Numbered from the stretch's first letter, positions 33,307 through 42,883 are shown. The stretch: 64,000 bases of DNA from Streptomyces sp. M92 (GCF_028473745.1 NZ_CP101137.1:5766001-5830000), one strand, 5' to 3'. Notes: generated by a model from the sequence alone, not told the origin. Numbers and translations are program-made.

Positions 33307-34869
33307 TCAGCGGTGGCGGAACCACGCTGTGGCCGGCAGGGCCCGGTCGTCGTAGTCGAACAGCGCCTGGTTCTCCCAGCCGTTGCCGGAGGCGGGGTCG
33401 GCCGGGTCCCAGCCGTTGCCCTCCACCGCCGTCCAGGTCGCCTCCCAGTAGAAGACTCCGAGGCCGCGGCCGTTCGGAACGGCTTCCACGATGTCCGCCA
33501 CGGTGTTCATCCACGCGCTCTGACCGGCCGGGGTCGCCGGATAGCCCGGGACCAGTTCGGCTTCGGTGTCGATGATGTTCTCGTGCGCGTCCTCGCTGTC
33601 CAGCCGGAACGGGTAGGCCGTCTCGGCGACGAAGACGGGCTTTCCGTAGCGGGCCGCTGCGTCGTCCAGGGTGGTCTGGAAGGCGGAGAGCGGTCCGTGC
33701 CAGTAGCCGTAGTACGACAGCCCGATGGCGTCGAACCGGACCCCGTGCGCGACGGCGTTGTCGAACCACCAGCGGGTACCGTCCAGGTCGCCGCCCTCGG
33801 CGAGGTGCAGCGCGACCGGCGTGCCCGGGTCCGCCTTCTTGACCGCGTCGTAGCCGCTGTTGAGCAGCCCGGCGAGGCGGGGCCAGTCGTCCGTGGACCC
33901 TTCGTCCCACAGCATGCCGCCGTTGATCTCGTTGCCCACCTGGACCATGTCGGCGCCGGTGCCCTGCGCCTCCAGTGCGCTGAGCACGTCGTAGGTGTGG
34001 TCGTACACGTCCGTCTTCAGCTGCCCGTAGGAGTGCCCGGCCCAGGCGGCGGGCTTCTTCTGGGCGCCCGGGTCGGCCCAGGTGTCCGAGTAGTGGAAGT
34101 CGACCAGCAGCTTCATGCCCTGTGCCTTGACGCGCCGGGCGGTCTCCAGCACCCGGGCCTTGTCGTTGTAGCCGTCGGCCGGGTCCACCCACACCTTGAG
34201 GCGGGCGTAGTTCATGCCGGCGGCCCCCAGGACGCCGAGGGCGTCGGCCTTCGCACCGGAAGCCGTCCGGTAGACACCGCCCTTCGCCTCGCTCTTGGCG
34301 AGGGAGGAGACGTCGGCGCCCTTGACCGGCAGTCCGGTGGGCGCGCCCGGCGCGAAGGTAAGGTCGTCGACGTTGATCCAGTCGCCGGCGTTCGCGTCGC
34401 TGTTGACGCTGATGGTGCACTGGTGGTTCGTCACCCGGACGGGCACGACGATCCGGATCCACCCGTCGGCGGAGACCGGGAGGTCGGTGCGCCGCTCGGC
34501 GCCGCCGCAGTTCTTCAGGGCGATCCAGGCGGCGTTCTGGCCACCGCCGGAACGGACCCAGGCGGTCAGCCGGTAGTCGCCGTTGGCGAGTCCGGACAGG
34601 TACTGGTACGTCTCGGCCCGGTAGGCGGTGGGCGACCAGTGGCTCAGCCGGTGGCCTCCGCCGCGGCCGCCGGGCTCGGTGTACGAGGCGCCGCTCGCGC
34701 CGTACTCCGACCAGCCGCTCGGGGTGGCGGCGCCGGTGCCGTCGGCCTCGAAACCGGCGTTGGTGAGGGTGCTCGCCGCGTGGGCGCTCTGGGCGGGCAG
34801 GGTGGTGAGGGCGAGCCCCGCCACCAGGGGTGGGAGCAGTGCCTTGAGTGTGCGTCCGGACTGGTGCAT
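33307..34869 (-). CDS. Secreted GH53 endo-beta-1,4-galactanase
   Basis: 520 residues. A Sec signal (about 1-31, ending SAHA) is followed by a beta-sandwich carbohydrate-binding module (about 35-175; TNAGFEADGTG, GDYRLTAWVRSGG, WINVDDLTF, CBM61-like) and a GH53 barrel (about 180-518). VKGADVSSLAKSEAKGGVYR begins the barrel; the acid/base Glu is in VQVGNEINGGMLW and the nucleophile in PVFVAETAYPF. It cuts beta-1,4-galactan outside the cell. It is 93 bp after the GH42 gene on the same strand. Confidence 0.9.
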   Translation of the reverse strand: MHQSGRTLKALLPPLVAGLALTTLPAQSAHAASTLTNAGFEADGTGAATPSGWSEYGASGASYTEPGGRGGGHRLSHWSPTAYRAETYQYLSGLANGDYRLTAWVRSGGGQNAAWIALKNCGGAERRTDLPVSADGWIRIVVPVRVTNHQCTISVNSDANAGDWINVDDLTFAPGAPTGLPVKGADVSSLAKSEAKGGVYRTASGAKADALGVLGAAGMNYARLKVWVDPADGYNDKARVLETARRVKAQGMKLLVDFHYSDTWADPGAQKKPAAWAGHSYGQLKTDVYDHTYDVLSALEAQGTGADMVQVGNEINGGMLWDEGSTDDWPRLAGLLNSGYDAVKKADPGTPVALHLAEGGDLDGTRWWFDNAVAHGVRFDAIGLSYYGYWHGPLSAFQTTLDDAAARYGKPVFVAETAYPFRLDSEDAHENIIDTEAELVPGYPATPAGQSAWMNTVADIVEAVPNGRGLGVFYWEATWTAVEGNGWDPADPASGNGWENQALFDYDDRALPATAWFRHR

Positions 34870-34962
34870 CGTCGTCCGTCGTCCCTTCGACGTGGGGGAT
34901 GGAGGAGATGGAGCGGATCCGATGGAGCGGATCGAGCAGAGGGAAGGCTCGGGTGGTGACGG

Positions 34963-36984
34963 CTAGCCGTCGAGCCGTACGACCCGGACCGCCCCGGCCG
35001 GGACGGCGAGGCGGCCGGCCGCCCGCTCCCCGGTCAGCAGCTCGGTGCCGTGCGCGTCCAATGGCACCTTGGCGTCCGAGGCGGTGTGATTGACCGCGAA
35101 GAGGTAGGTGCCCGATTCGCCGGTGCGGCGGACCACCTCGACGTCGCGCGGCAGGCCGGTGCGGGGGGCGAGACCCGCGTCCTGGGCGGCACCGCCCAGG
35201 ACGGTGTCCAGGCCGTCGGCGCCCAGCCGGGTGGAGACATACCAGGCGGTGCCCTCGCCGAGGCGGTGCCGGGTGACGGCGGGGCGGCCCGCGGCCAGTC
35301 CGTCGGTGTACGTCCACACCGGGTCGGCGCCGCGCGGCACGACGAACTCCGTCCACACGTCGCCGTGCAGCTCGCCGCCGTCCGGGCCGATGAGCCGCAC
35401 CCGTTCGCCCGCCAGCAGGGGGGAGAACTCCTCGACGGTGAGGCCGAGCACGTCCCTGAGCGCGCCCGGGCAGGGGCCCTCGTGGACGGCGTCGTGCTCG
35501 TCGACGATGCCGGAGAAGTAGGAGACGACGAGGGTGCCGCCGTGCTCCACGTACTCCCGGAGGTTGTTCCCGGCCGCCTCCGTCGCCAGGTACAGCGCGG
35601 GGACGACGACGAGGGGATAGGGCGACAAGTCGGCTTCGGGGTGGGCGAAGTCGACGGTGAGGTGACGGTCGTAGAGCACCTCGTAGAAGGTGTCGGCGCG
35701 TTCGCGCGGGTCGTGGTCCTCGCTGGGGCGCCACTGGAGGTTCTGCGCCCACCAGGAGTGCCAGTCCCAGACCATGGCGACGTCGGCCTCGGTGCGGGTG
35801 CCGCGGACCGGCCGCAGGGAGCCGACGGAGGCGCCGAGCTCCACCACCTCGCGCCACACGCGGGTGTCCGTGCCGCCGTGGGGCAGCATCGCCGAGTGGA
35901 ATTTCTCGGCGCCGCGCCGGGACTGCCGCCACTGGAAGAACATGGCGCCCTCGGAGCCGCGCGCCACGTGGGCGAGGGAGTTGCGGGCCATCTGGCCGGG
36001 GGCCTTGGCCGGGTTGCGGGGCTGCCAGTTGACGCCCGACGTGGAGTGTTCCAGCAGCAGCCAGGGGGCGCCGCCCGCGACCGAGCGGGTGAGGTCGGCG
36101 GCCATGGCGAGGTTGACGTGGGTGCGGCGGCCGTCGGTGATCAGGTAGTGGTCGTTGGTGACGAGGTCGACCTCGCGGCCCCAGGCCCAGTAGTCGACGG
36201 AGTCGCACTGGCTGAGGGCGGTCATGAAGTTGGTGGTGACCGGGACGCCGGGTGACAGGCGGTGCAGGATGTCCCGCTCGGCGATGAAGTTCTCGCGCAT
36301 GGTGGCGTCGGCGAAGCGCTTGTAGTCCAGCGCCTGGGCCGGGTTGCCGACCGTCGGGGTGGTGCGCGGGGGGTTGATCTGGTCGAAGCCGGCGTAGCGC
36401 TGGCCCCAGAACGCGGTGCCCCACGCCTCGTTGACGGCGTCCACCGTGCCGTACGCGGCCGCGAGCCAGCGTCGGAAGTGCGCGGCGCAGGAGTCGCAGT
36501 AGCAGGCCGAGACGGGGACGCCGTACTCGTTGTGGACGTGCCAGAGCGCGAGGGCCGGGTGAGTGCCGTAGCGCTCGGCGAGCCGGGTGGTGATGTTCGC
36601 GGCGGCGGCGCGGTAGTCGGCGTTGCTGTGGCAGATGGCGCCGCGGGAGCCGAACTCGTGCCGCACCCCGTCGGCGGTGACCGGGAGGGCATCGGGGTGG
36701 GCCCGGTAGAACCAGGCGGGCGGGACGACGGTGGGCGTGCCGAGGTCCACCCGGATGCCGTTGTCGTGCAGCAGGTCGAGGAGCCGGTCCAGCCAGCCGA
36801 AGTCGTACGTGCCCGGGGCGGGCTCAAGCAGGGCCCACGAGAAGATCCCCGCGCTCACCATGGTGACCCCGGCCTCGCGCATCAGCCGGACGTCTTCCTG
36901 CCACACGTGCTCGGGCCACTGCTCGGGGTTGTAGTCCCCGCCGAAGGCGAGCCCGGCCAGGCCCCTGGGGGTGGTCTCCGGCAT
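34963..36984 (-). CDS. GH42 beta-galactosidase
   Basis: 673 residues with no signal peptide, so cytoplasmic. LAFGGDYNPEQWPEHVWQED opens the barrel and WHVHNEYGVPVSACYCDSCA holds the acid/base Glu and three of the Cys of the GH42 zinc site. LLLEHSTSGVNWQPRN carries the nucleophile Glu. It would hydrolyse galacto-oligosaccharides brought in by the divergent ABC importer. The ATG at 36984 follows GGGAGA. A LacI-type operator lies 29 bp upstream of the ATG. Confidence 0.93.
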   Translation of the reverse strand: MPETTPRGLAGLAFGGDYNPEQWPEHVWQEDVRLMREAGVTMVSAGIFSWALLEPAPGTYDFGWLDRLLDLLHDNGIRVDLGTPTVVPPAWFYRAHPDALPVTADGVRHEFGSRGAICHSNADYRAAAANITTRLAERYGTHPALALWHVHNEYGVPVSACYCDSCAAHFRRWLAAAYGTVDAVNEAWGTAFWGQRYAGFDQINPPRTTPTVGNPAQALDYKRFADATMRENFIAERDILHRLSPGVPVTTNFMTALSQCDSVDYWAWGREVDLVTNDHYLITDGRRTHVNLAMAADLTRSVAGGAPWLLLEHSTSGVNWQPRNPAKAPGQMARNSLAHVARGSEGAMFFQWRQSRRGAEKFHSAMLPHGGTDTRVWREVVELGASVGSLRPVRGTRTEADVAMVWDWHSWWAQNLQWRPSEDHDPRERADTFYEVLYDRHLTVDFAHPEADLSPYPLVVVPALYLATEAAGNNLREYVEHGGTLVVSYFSGIVDEHDAVHEGPCPGALRDVLGLTVEEFSPLLAGERVRLIGPDGGELHGDVWTEFVVPRGADPVWTYTDGLAAGRPAVTRHRLGEGTAWYVSTRLGADGLDTVLGGAAQDAGLAPRTGLPRDVEVVRRTGESGTYLFAVNHTASDAKVPLDAHGTELLTGERAAGRLAVPAGAVRVVRLDG

Positions 36985-37012
36985 GGATGGTCTCCCGGTG
37001 TCGATCGAAAAG

Positions 37013-37026
37013 TGGGAACGTGCACA
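37013..37026. promoter_or_regulatory. LacI-type operator before the beta-galactosidase gene
   Basis: TGGGAACGTGCACA is an imperfect copy of the operator at 37102. Its position just upstream of the GH42 start suggests repression of the GH42-GH53 transcript by the same LacI protein. Confidence 0.5.
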
Positions 37027-37073
37027 CACATCGGATGCGATGCGAGCCCAACATAACCGCACAGCAACAACCA

Positions 37074-37102
37074 TTGACAAGTGTCCGGGATGTTTCTCTA
37101 CT
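37074..37102 (+). promoter_or_regulatory. Promoter of the galacto-oligosaccharide ABC operon
   Basis: TTGACA at 37074-37079 and TCTACT at 37097-37102 are spaced by 17 bp, a good housekeeping-type promoter. The -10 box touches the operator at 37102, a layout that lets a repressor block polymerase. Confidence 0.55.
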
Positions 37103-37115
37103 GTGAACGCTCACA
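37102..37115. promoter_or_regulatory. LacI-type operator before the ABC importer operon
   Basis: TGTGAACGCTCACA has perfect 5-bp arms, TGTGA and TCACA, around a 4-nt centre, the usual form of actinobacterial LacI-family operators. It lies 53 bp before the solute-binding protein ATG. Confidence 0.65.
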
Positions 37116-37168
37116 GAAGCGTGGCAGGTCTCCGCAGCGGGTGGGGACCCAGGTCAGGGGAGAGTTCC

Positions 37169-38488
37169 ATGCCGTACACGAAGCGCCGCCGCCTGGTGAC
37201 TTCCGCCGTCGCCGTCGCCCTCGGGGCGAGCACCCTCGCCGCCTGCGGCTCGTCCGACGACGGCGGCGACGCCCAGTCGGGTCCGGTCTCGCTGACGTAC
37301 TGGACCTGGACGCCCGGCATGGACAAGGTCGTCGACCTGTGGAACAAGGGGCCGGGCAAGGAGCAGCAGATCACCGTCACGGTGAAGAAGCAGGCGTCCG
37401 GCGACACGCTGGTCACCAAGATCCTCACCGCACACAAGGCCGGCCAGGCGCCGGATCTGGTGCAGGCCGAGTACCAGGCGCTGCCCACGCTGGTCAGCAA
37501 CGACGCGCTCGCCGACATATCCGGTGAGGTCGACGACGTGAAGGGCAAGTTCGCCGACGGCGTCTGGCAGCAGACGACGCTGGGCACGGACGCCGTCTAC
37601 GCCGTGCCGCAGGACATCGGTCCGATGATGTTCTACTACCGCGAGGACCTGTTCGAGCAGTACGGACTCGATGTCCCGGCCACCTGGGAGGAGTTCGCCC
37701 GGACCGCGCGCGAGCTGAAGAAGGCCGCTCCCGACAAGGACCTCACCACCTTCTCCGCCAACGACTCCGGCCTCTTCGCCGGGCTCGCCCAGCAGGCCGG
37801 CGCGCGGTGGTGGACGACCGAGGGCCAGAAGTGGAAGGTCGGCATCGACGACGAGGCGACCAGGAAGGTCGCCGACTTCTGGGGCGGTCTCGTCGAGGAG
37901 GGCGCCATCGACAACCAGCCGATGTACACCCCCGCCTGGAACAAGGCGCTGAACACCGGCAAGCATATCGCCTGGGTCAGCGCGGTGTGGGCGCCCGGCA
38001 CGCTGACCACGGCCGCGCCGGACACCAAGGGCAAGTGGGCCATGGCCCCGCTCCCCCAGTGGTCCGGGAGCGAGAACCGCACCGGCAGCTGGGGCGGTTC
38101 CTCCACCGCGGTGACCACCGACTCCGACCACCGGGAAGCCGCCGCGAAGTTCGCCGAGTGGCTGAACACCGACGCCGACGCGCTGGGCGCGCTGGCCAAG
38201 GAGGGCGGCATCTACCCGGCGTCCACCTCGGCCCAGCTCAGCGGCGCCTTCGCCCAGCCGCCGGAGTTCTTCGCCAACCAGCCCGACTTCTACACCAAGG
38301 CCGCCGTCATCGCGAAGACGACGACGCCCTCGGCCTGGGGCCCCAACGTCAACGTCGCCTACACCTCCTTCAAGGACGCCTTCGGCGCCGCCGCCAAGAA
38401 CAAGTCGGACTTCTCCGCCGCCCTTCGCACCATGCAGGAGGAGACGGTCGCCGACCTGGAGAAGCAGGGCTTCGAGGTCGCGCGGTGA
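37169..38488 (+). CDS. ABC transporter solute-binding lipoprotein (galacto-oligosaccharide)
   Basis: 439 residues. A lipoprotein signal ends in the lipobox STLAAC (Cys 26 or so), so it is anchored outside the membrane. The mature part is a family 1 binding protein (VSLTYWTWTPGMDKVVDLWN, YAVPQDIGPMMFYYREDLFE, then SWGGSSTAVTTDS), like those for malto- and galacto-oligosaccharides. The nearby galactanase and beta-galactosidase point to galactan fragments as ligand. It is coupled to the first permease by a GTGA overlap. Confidence 0.88.
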   Translation: MPYTKRRRLVTSAVAVALGASTLAACGSSDDGGDAQSGPVSLTYWTWTPGMDKVVDLWNKGPGKEQQITVTVKKQASGDTLVTKILTAHKAGQAPDLVQAEYQALPTLVSNDALADISGEVDDVKGKFADGVWQQTTLGTDAVYAVPQDIGPMMFYYREDLFEQYGLDVPATWEEFARTARELKKAAPDKDLTTFSANDSGLFAGLAQQAGARWWTTEGQKWKVGIDDEATRKVADFWGGLVEEGAIDNQPMYTPAWNKALNTGKHIAWVSAVWAPGTLTTAAPDTKGKWAMAPLPQWSGSENRTGSWGGSSTAVTTDSDHREAAAKFAEWLNTDADALGALAKEGGIYPASTSAQLSGAFAQPPEFFANQPDFYTKAAVIAKTTTPSAWGPNVNVAYTSFKDAFGAAAKNKSDFSAALRTMQEETVADLEKQGFEVAR

Positions 38489-39405
38489 CCGGCACGACGG
38501 CACGCGGGGGAGCCCCTCGCGCCCCCTACTTCTTCCTCCTCCCCGCGACCGCCCTGTTCATGCTGTTCTTCGCCCTGCCCATCGGCTACGCGGTGTATCT
38601 CAGCTTCCGCAAGGTGGAGGTGTCCGGGCTGGGCCTGGGCGCCGGGGCCCGGAAGGAGGTCTGGGCCGGCTTCCAGAACTACGCCGACGCCCTGGGCGAC
38701 AGCGAGCTGCTGGACGGGGCACTGCGCGTCCTCGGCTACGGCTGCCTGGTCGTGCCCGTGATGCTGGGCCTGGCCCTGCTGTTCGCCCTGATGCTCGACT
38801 CCGACCGGGTGCGGTTCACCCCGGTCACCCGGCTCGCGATCTTCCTGCCGTACGCCATCCCCGGCGTGGTGGCGGCGCTGCTGTGGGGCTTCCTTTACCT
38901 GCCGGACGTCAGCCCGTTCCACTTCGCGCTCGACCGGCTGGGACTGCCTCAGCCCGACCTGCTCGACGGCGGTCCGCTCTACTTCGCCCTGGCGAACATC
39001 GCCGTGTGGGGCGGCACCGGCTTCAACATGATCGTCATCTACACCTCGCTGCGGGCCATCCCCACCGAGGTGTACGAGGCGGCGAGGCTGGACGGCGCCT
39101 CCCCGCTGCAGATCGCCCTGCGGATCAAGATCCCCATGGTGGCTCCGTCGCTGGTGCTGACGTTCTTCTTCTCGATCATCGCCACCCTCCAGGTGTTCAG
39201 CGAGCCGACCACCCTCAAGCCCCTGACCAACTCCGTTTCCACGACCTGGAGTCCGCTGATGAAGGTGTACCAGGACGCCTTCGGCAAGGGCGACATCCAC
39301 TCCGCCGCCGCCCAGGCGGCGATCATCGCGCTCGTCACCCTGGTGCTGTCCTTCGGGTTCCTGCGGGCCGCGAACCGGCGCAACAAGCAGGAGGCACCCC
39401 GATGA
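38485..39405 (+). CDS. ABC sugar transporter permease (MalF/GanP type)
   Basis: 306 residues with six helices. The EAA loop VYEAARLDGASPLQIALRIK IP near residue 200 contacts the ATPase. It starts at a GTG inside the previous stop codon and ends overlapping the next gene, so the operon is translationally coupled. It forms a heterodimer with the downstream permease. Confidence 0.9.
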   Translation: MTGTTARGGAPRAPYFFLLPATALFMLFFALPIGYAVYLSFRKVEVSGLGLGAGARKEVWAGFQNYADALGDSELLDGALRVLGYGCLVVPVMLGLALLFALMLDSDRVRFTPVTRLAIFLPYAIPGVVAALLWGFLYLPDVSPFHFALDRLGLPQPDLLDGGPLYFALANIAVWGGTGFNMIVIYTSLRAIPTEVYEAARLDGASPLQIALRIKIPMVAPSLVLTFFFSIIATLQVFSEPTTLKPLTNSVSTTWSPLMKVYQDAFGKGDIHSAAAQAAIIALVTLVLSFGFLRAANRRNKQEAPR

Positions 39406-40307
39406 GCACCCTCGCCGTCCGCAAGACCCGCCCGGCCGCCGGCACCACGCCCGGCACCGCCCAGGGGCCGCCGCGCCGCCGCCGGACGGCGCTGGTCCCG
39501 ACGCTCACCCTGGCCCTCGGCGCGCTCTACTGCCTGCTGCCGGTGGTCTGGGTGGTCGTCGCCGCCACCAAGTCGGGCAGCGAACTGTTCTCCACCTTCA
39601 CTTTCCTGCCGGGCACGGGCTTCACCGACAACGTGGGCGACCTGAGCGCCTACCGCGACGGGGTCTACTGGCGGTGGATGGCCAACTCGGCCCTGTACGC
39701 CGGTCTCGGCGCCCTGCTGTCCACGGCCGTGTCGGCGGTCAGCGGCTACGCGCTGGCGACCTACCGCTTCCGCGGCCGGGAGGCGCTCTTCAACGTGCTC
39801 CTCGCCGGTGTGCTGATGCCGCCGGTCATCCTCGCGGTGCCGCAGTACCTGCTGCTGGCCGAGGCGGGCATGACGGACTCGTACCTGTCCGTGCTGCTCC
39901 CGCAGGTCCTGTCCCCGTACGGCGTCTACCTGGCCCGGATCTACGCCGCGGCGACCGTGCCCGCCGACGTGGTGGAGGCCGGGCGGATGGACGGGGCGGG
40001 CGAGTGGCGGATCTTCATCCGCATCGCGCTGCCGATGATGGTGCCGGGGCTGGTGACGGTGTTCCTCTTCCAGTTCGTGGCCGTGTGGAACAACTTCCTG
40101 CTGCCGTACATCATGCTCAGCGACGACGAGAAGTTCCCGATCACGCTCGGCCTGCACACGCTGCTGGAGCAGGGCGCGAGCACCCCGGCGCTCTATACGC
40201 TGGTGATCACCGGTGCCTTCCTCGCCGTGCTGCCGCTGGTCGCCCTGTTCCTCGTCGTCCAGCGCTTCTGGAGCCTCGACCTGCTCTCCGGGGCCGTAAA
40301 GTCATGA
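39402..40307 (+). CDS. ABC sugar transporter permease (MalG/GanQ type)
   Basis: 301 residues with six helices. The EAA loop reads ADVVEAGRMDGAGEWRIFIR near residue 190. It has a 4-nt overlap with both neighbours. No ATPase gene follows, which is normal for Streptomyces CUT1 importers that share the MsiK-type ATPase made elsewhere. Confidence 0.9.
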   Translation: MSTLAVRKTRPAAGTTPGTAQGPPRRRRTALVPTLTLALGALYCLLPVVWVVVAATKSGSELFSTFTFLPGTGFTDNVGDLSAYRDGVYWRWMANSALYAGLGALLSTAVSAVSGYALATYRFRGREALFNVLLAGVLMPPVILAVPQYLLLAEAGMTDSYLSVLLPQVLSPYGVYLARIYAAATVPADVVEAGRMDGAGEWRIFIRIALPMMVPGLVTVFLFQFVAVWNNFLLPYIMLSDDEKFPITLGLHTLLEQGASTPALYTLVITGAFLAVLPLVALFLVVQRFWSLDLLSGAVKS

Positions 40308-41335
40308 CCATGAGCAACACGGGGGGCCGGCGCCGACCGCCCACGATCCACGACGTGGCACGCGAGGCCGGGGTCTCGCGGGGCACGGTGTCACGGGTGC
40401 TCAACGGCGGGCACTACGTCAGTCCGGCCGCGGAGGAGGCCGTCAACGCGGCCATCCGCAAGACGGGTTACGTCGTCAACCGGCACGCCCGGTCGCTGAT
40501 CACCGGGCGTTCCGACTCGGTGGGCTTCCTGCTCACCGAGCCGCAGGAGCGGTTCTTCGAGGACCCCAACTTCAACGTCCTGCTGCGCGGCTGCACCCAG
40601 GCGCTGGCCGCGCACGACGTCCCGCTGCTGCTGATGCTGGCCGGGACGAAGGACGAACGGCGGCGCATCACGCGGTACATCACGGCGGGGCACGTCGACG
40701 GGGTGCTGCTGGTGTCCAGCCACTCCGGGGACCCGGTCGCCGAGGAGCTGCGTGCGGCGGGGGTGCCCCTGGTCGCGTGCGGCAAGCCGATCGGGCTGGG
40801 GGCGAAGGTGAGTTACGTGGCCGCCGACGACCGGGACGGCGCCCGGGAGATGGTCCGCCACCTGCTGTCGCTGGGGCGTCGGCGGGTGGGGGTGGTGACC
40901 GGGCCGCTGGACACCCCGGGCGGTGTGGAGCGGCTGGCCGGCTACAAGGAGGAGCTGGCGGAGGCGGGCGTCGCCTTCGACGAGCGGCTGGTGGTGTCCG
41001 GCGACTACAGCCGGGCCAGCGGCGAGGCGGGCGCCGAGCGGCTGCTGGCGCGGGCCCCGGACGTGGACGCGGTCTTCGTCGCCTCCGACCTGATGGCGCA
41101 GGGGGTGCTGGCCGCGTTGCAGCGGGCCGGGCGGCGGGTGCCCGAGGACGTGGCGGTGGGCGGCTTCGACGACTCTCCGGCCGCGGTCGCCGCCAGCCCG
41201 CAGCTGACCACCATCCGGCAGCCGTGGGACCGCATCAGCGCGGAGATGGTCCGGGTGCTGCTGGCCCAGATCGGCGGCGAGGACCCGGCCGCGGTGATCC
41301 TGCCGACGGAACTGGTGCGGCGGGCCTCGGCCTGA
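40304..41335 (+). CDS. LacI family repressor of the galactan genes
   Basis: 343 residues. The DNA-binding head is TIHDVAREAGVSRGTVSRVL NGG near residues 14-36 and the hinge is RHARSLITGRSDSVGF. A periplasmic-binding-protein-like sensor follows with PEDVAVGGFDDSPAAVAASP and TTIRQPWDRI, the standard LacI end. It is coupled to the permease gene by ATGA. The operators at 37013 and 37102 are its likely targets, with a galactose-containing sugar as inducer. Confidence 0.9.
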   Translation: MTMSNTGGRRRPPTIHDVAREAGVSRGTVSRVLNGGHYVSPAAEEAVNAAIRKTGYVVNRHARSLITGRSDSVGFLLTEPQERFFEDPNFNVLLRGCTQALAAHDVPLLLMLAGTKDERRRITRYITAGHVDGVLLVSSHSGDPVAEELRAAGVPLVACGKPIGLGAKVSYVAADDRDGAREMVRHLLSLGRRRVGVVTGPLDTPGGVERLAGYKEELAEAGVAFDERLVVSGDYSRASGEAGAERLLARAPDVDAVFVASDLMAQGVLAALQRAGRRVPEDVAVGGFDDSPAAVAASPQLTTIRQPWDRISAEMVRVLLAQIGGEDPAAVILPTELVRRASA

Positions 41336-41439
41336 GTCCCACGCCGGAGTCCGGTCCGCGCGTGCGAGGCGGTCTTCTTGGGTGCGCGTCGGTTGCCCGG
41401 ACAGCCGACGGCGGGTCCCGGTGTTTTCCTGCACGTACG

Positions 41440-41990
41440 GCAGCCAGGACCGCCGGTGCGCGGCTCGGGGAGCGTTGGCGGGAGATCCACTCGGGGCACG
41501 CGCGCACCAGGTGCGAGATCGACCGCGCACTGCACTCGCACGGCCTGGGCGCGAGCGACTTGGAGGTGCTCGACATCCTGGTGGCCGAGGGGCCGAGGAC
41601 GGTTGCCGGTGCCGGGTGCAGAATCTGGTCGGCCGGGTTCACCTCCGCCAGAGCGCGCTGTCCCCTCTCATCACCCGGCTGAAAGAGGTCGGGCTGGTGG
41701 AGCGCACGATGAGGATCGAGCGGACCTTCGACCCGGACGCGGTGCGCGAGCTCAAGGCCGAGGCCGATCGCGACCTGACCGTGGACGGTCCGAACCTCGC
41801 GGTCCAGGCGATCGCGGCCGGCCTGGTGGACGAGTACCACCTGTTCATCACCACGAGCGTGGTCGGCGGCGGCAAGCGGTTCTTTCCCGACGGTGTGCGC
41901 CTCGAACTCGAACTGGTCGAGAAACGTTCCTTCGACAGCGGACTGATCTACGCGCGCTACCGGACCCGCAAGGAGGCGAGGACATCGAAG
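41440..41990 (+). pseudogene. MarR/dihydrofolate-reductase-like chimeric remnant
   Basis: ERWREIHSGHARTRCEIDRA, LHSHGLGASDLEVLDILVAE and, after a shift, CRVQNLVGRVHLRQSALSPL, ITRLKEVGLVERT are the front of a MarR protein. At about 41712 the same frame continues straight into TFDPDAVRELKAEADRDLTV, DGPNLAVQAIAAGLVDEYHL and TTSVVGGGKRFFPDG, the C-terminal half of a RibD/DHFR-like reductase. Two unrelated genes were fused by deletion. Neither is complete. Confidence 0.65.
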
Positions 41991-42442
41991 TCCTCGAGCT
42001 GCCCTTCACCGAAACCCTCGGCATGACCCGCGACGGCCGCATCACCGACGACAAGACCCGCCTGCTCCTGCGATGGGCGGCCCTGCACGGCCCCTGCCCC
42101 CCGCGCCCCACCGGCGGCGGCTCCGGGACCGGCCCTTTCGGACCGGCTCCCACACCGTGTTCACGCCGGTTAGAGCAAGGCCCTCCCACCGGCAAAGACT
42201 GAGATCCACCTCCCCCGTCGCCGGCCGGTGCACATGTCGCCGTAGCCAGCGTCCACGAACCGGACCTGCGGCCCGCGCAGCTCCGACGCCTCAGTCACCT
42301 CACCTCGGGCAGCCGGTTCCCGTACTTCGAGCTGCCGATCGGTCGCACGTGGGACGAGGTACTGACCACCGCGTACGACAAGCTGGTCAGCGGAACGAAC
42401 GGCACGTACGCCAGGAGCGTGGCGATCGCTGGACCACCACGG
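41990..42442 (+). other. Unidentified coding scraps
   Basis: Two protein-like stretches are seen: VLELPFTETLGMTRDGRITD with DKTRLLLRWAALHG at about 41990-42100, and LTSGSRFPYFELPIGRTWDE with VLTTAYDKLVSGTNGTYARS at about 42300-42415. Neither belongs to a family I recognise, and neither has a complete frame. Confidence 0.3.
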
Positions 42443-42883
42443 TCAGGCACCCTTTCGCGGCTCGGCGGGCGTCTTCCTGCTCGTCACGGTCGGGGCACTG
42501 CGGCGCACCGCCTGACGCCGCGCGCGGACGGCGGCGATCGGCATCGCCACAGTGATGCCGGCTGCGGCCCAGAACAGCAACTTGGCGTCCGGCCCGTTGA
42601 CCGTCCGCAATTCTCCGTCAGCGTGGCGACAGAACGCGTCGGGCGGGAAGTACTGCGAGACAGGGGTGGCGCGAATGCCGTGGCAGGGCGATGTTTCGGG
42701 GAACAGACCCGGCTGCGCACGCTGTGAGAGGAACCAGCCGGCGAACACGGTCAGCCACCCGGCCAGCAGAAACCCGGCCAGGATCCAGTCGGGAACTCTC
42801 GCGCGCCGCGCCAGTAGCCATACCAGGGAAGTCGGCATGACGAAAACGACGAACGCAGCGGACAGCACGATCAGACCCTTCAT
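42443..42883 (-). CDS. Membrane protein of unknown function
   Basis: 146 residues. Two helices at the N-terminus (GLIVLSAAFVVFVMPTSLVW and WILAGFLLAGWLTVFAGWFL) and one near 100-118 (LLFWAAAGITVAMPIAAVRA) flank an outer loop with two Cys (SPCHGIRATPVSQ, DAFCRHADGE) that could form a disulphide. The basic C-terminus is cytoplasmic. I do not recognise a family. No partner gene is adjacent. Confidence 0.55.
   Translation of the reverse strand: MKGLIVLSAAFVVFVMPTSLVWLLARRARVPDWILAGFLLAGWLTVFAGWFLSQRAQPGLFPETSPCHGIRATPVSQYFPPDAFCRHADGELRTVNGPDAKLLFWAAAGITVAMPIAAVRARRQAVRRSAPTVTSRKTPAEPRKGA

Noticed and set aside
32984..36424. A 1146-codon open frame on the minus strand across the GH53 and GH42 genes
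   Set aside because: It is a shifted frame of the two glycosidase genes, rich in Arg and Pro, without motifs or a plausible start.
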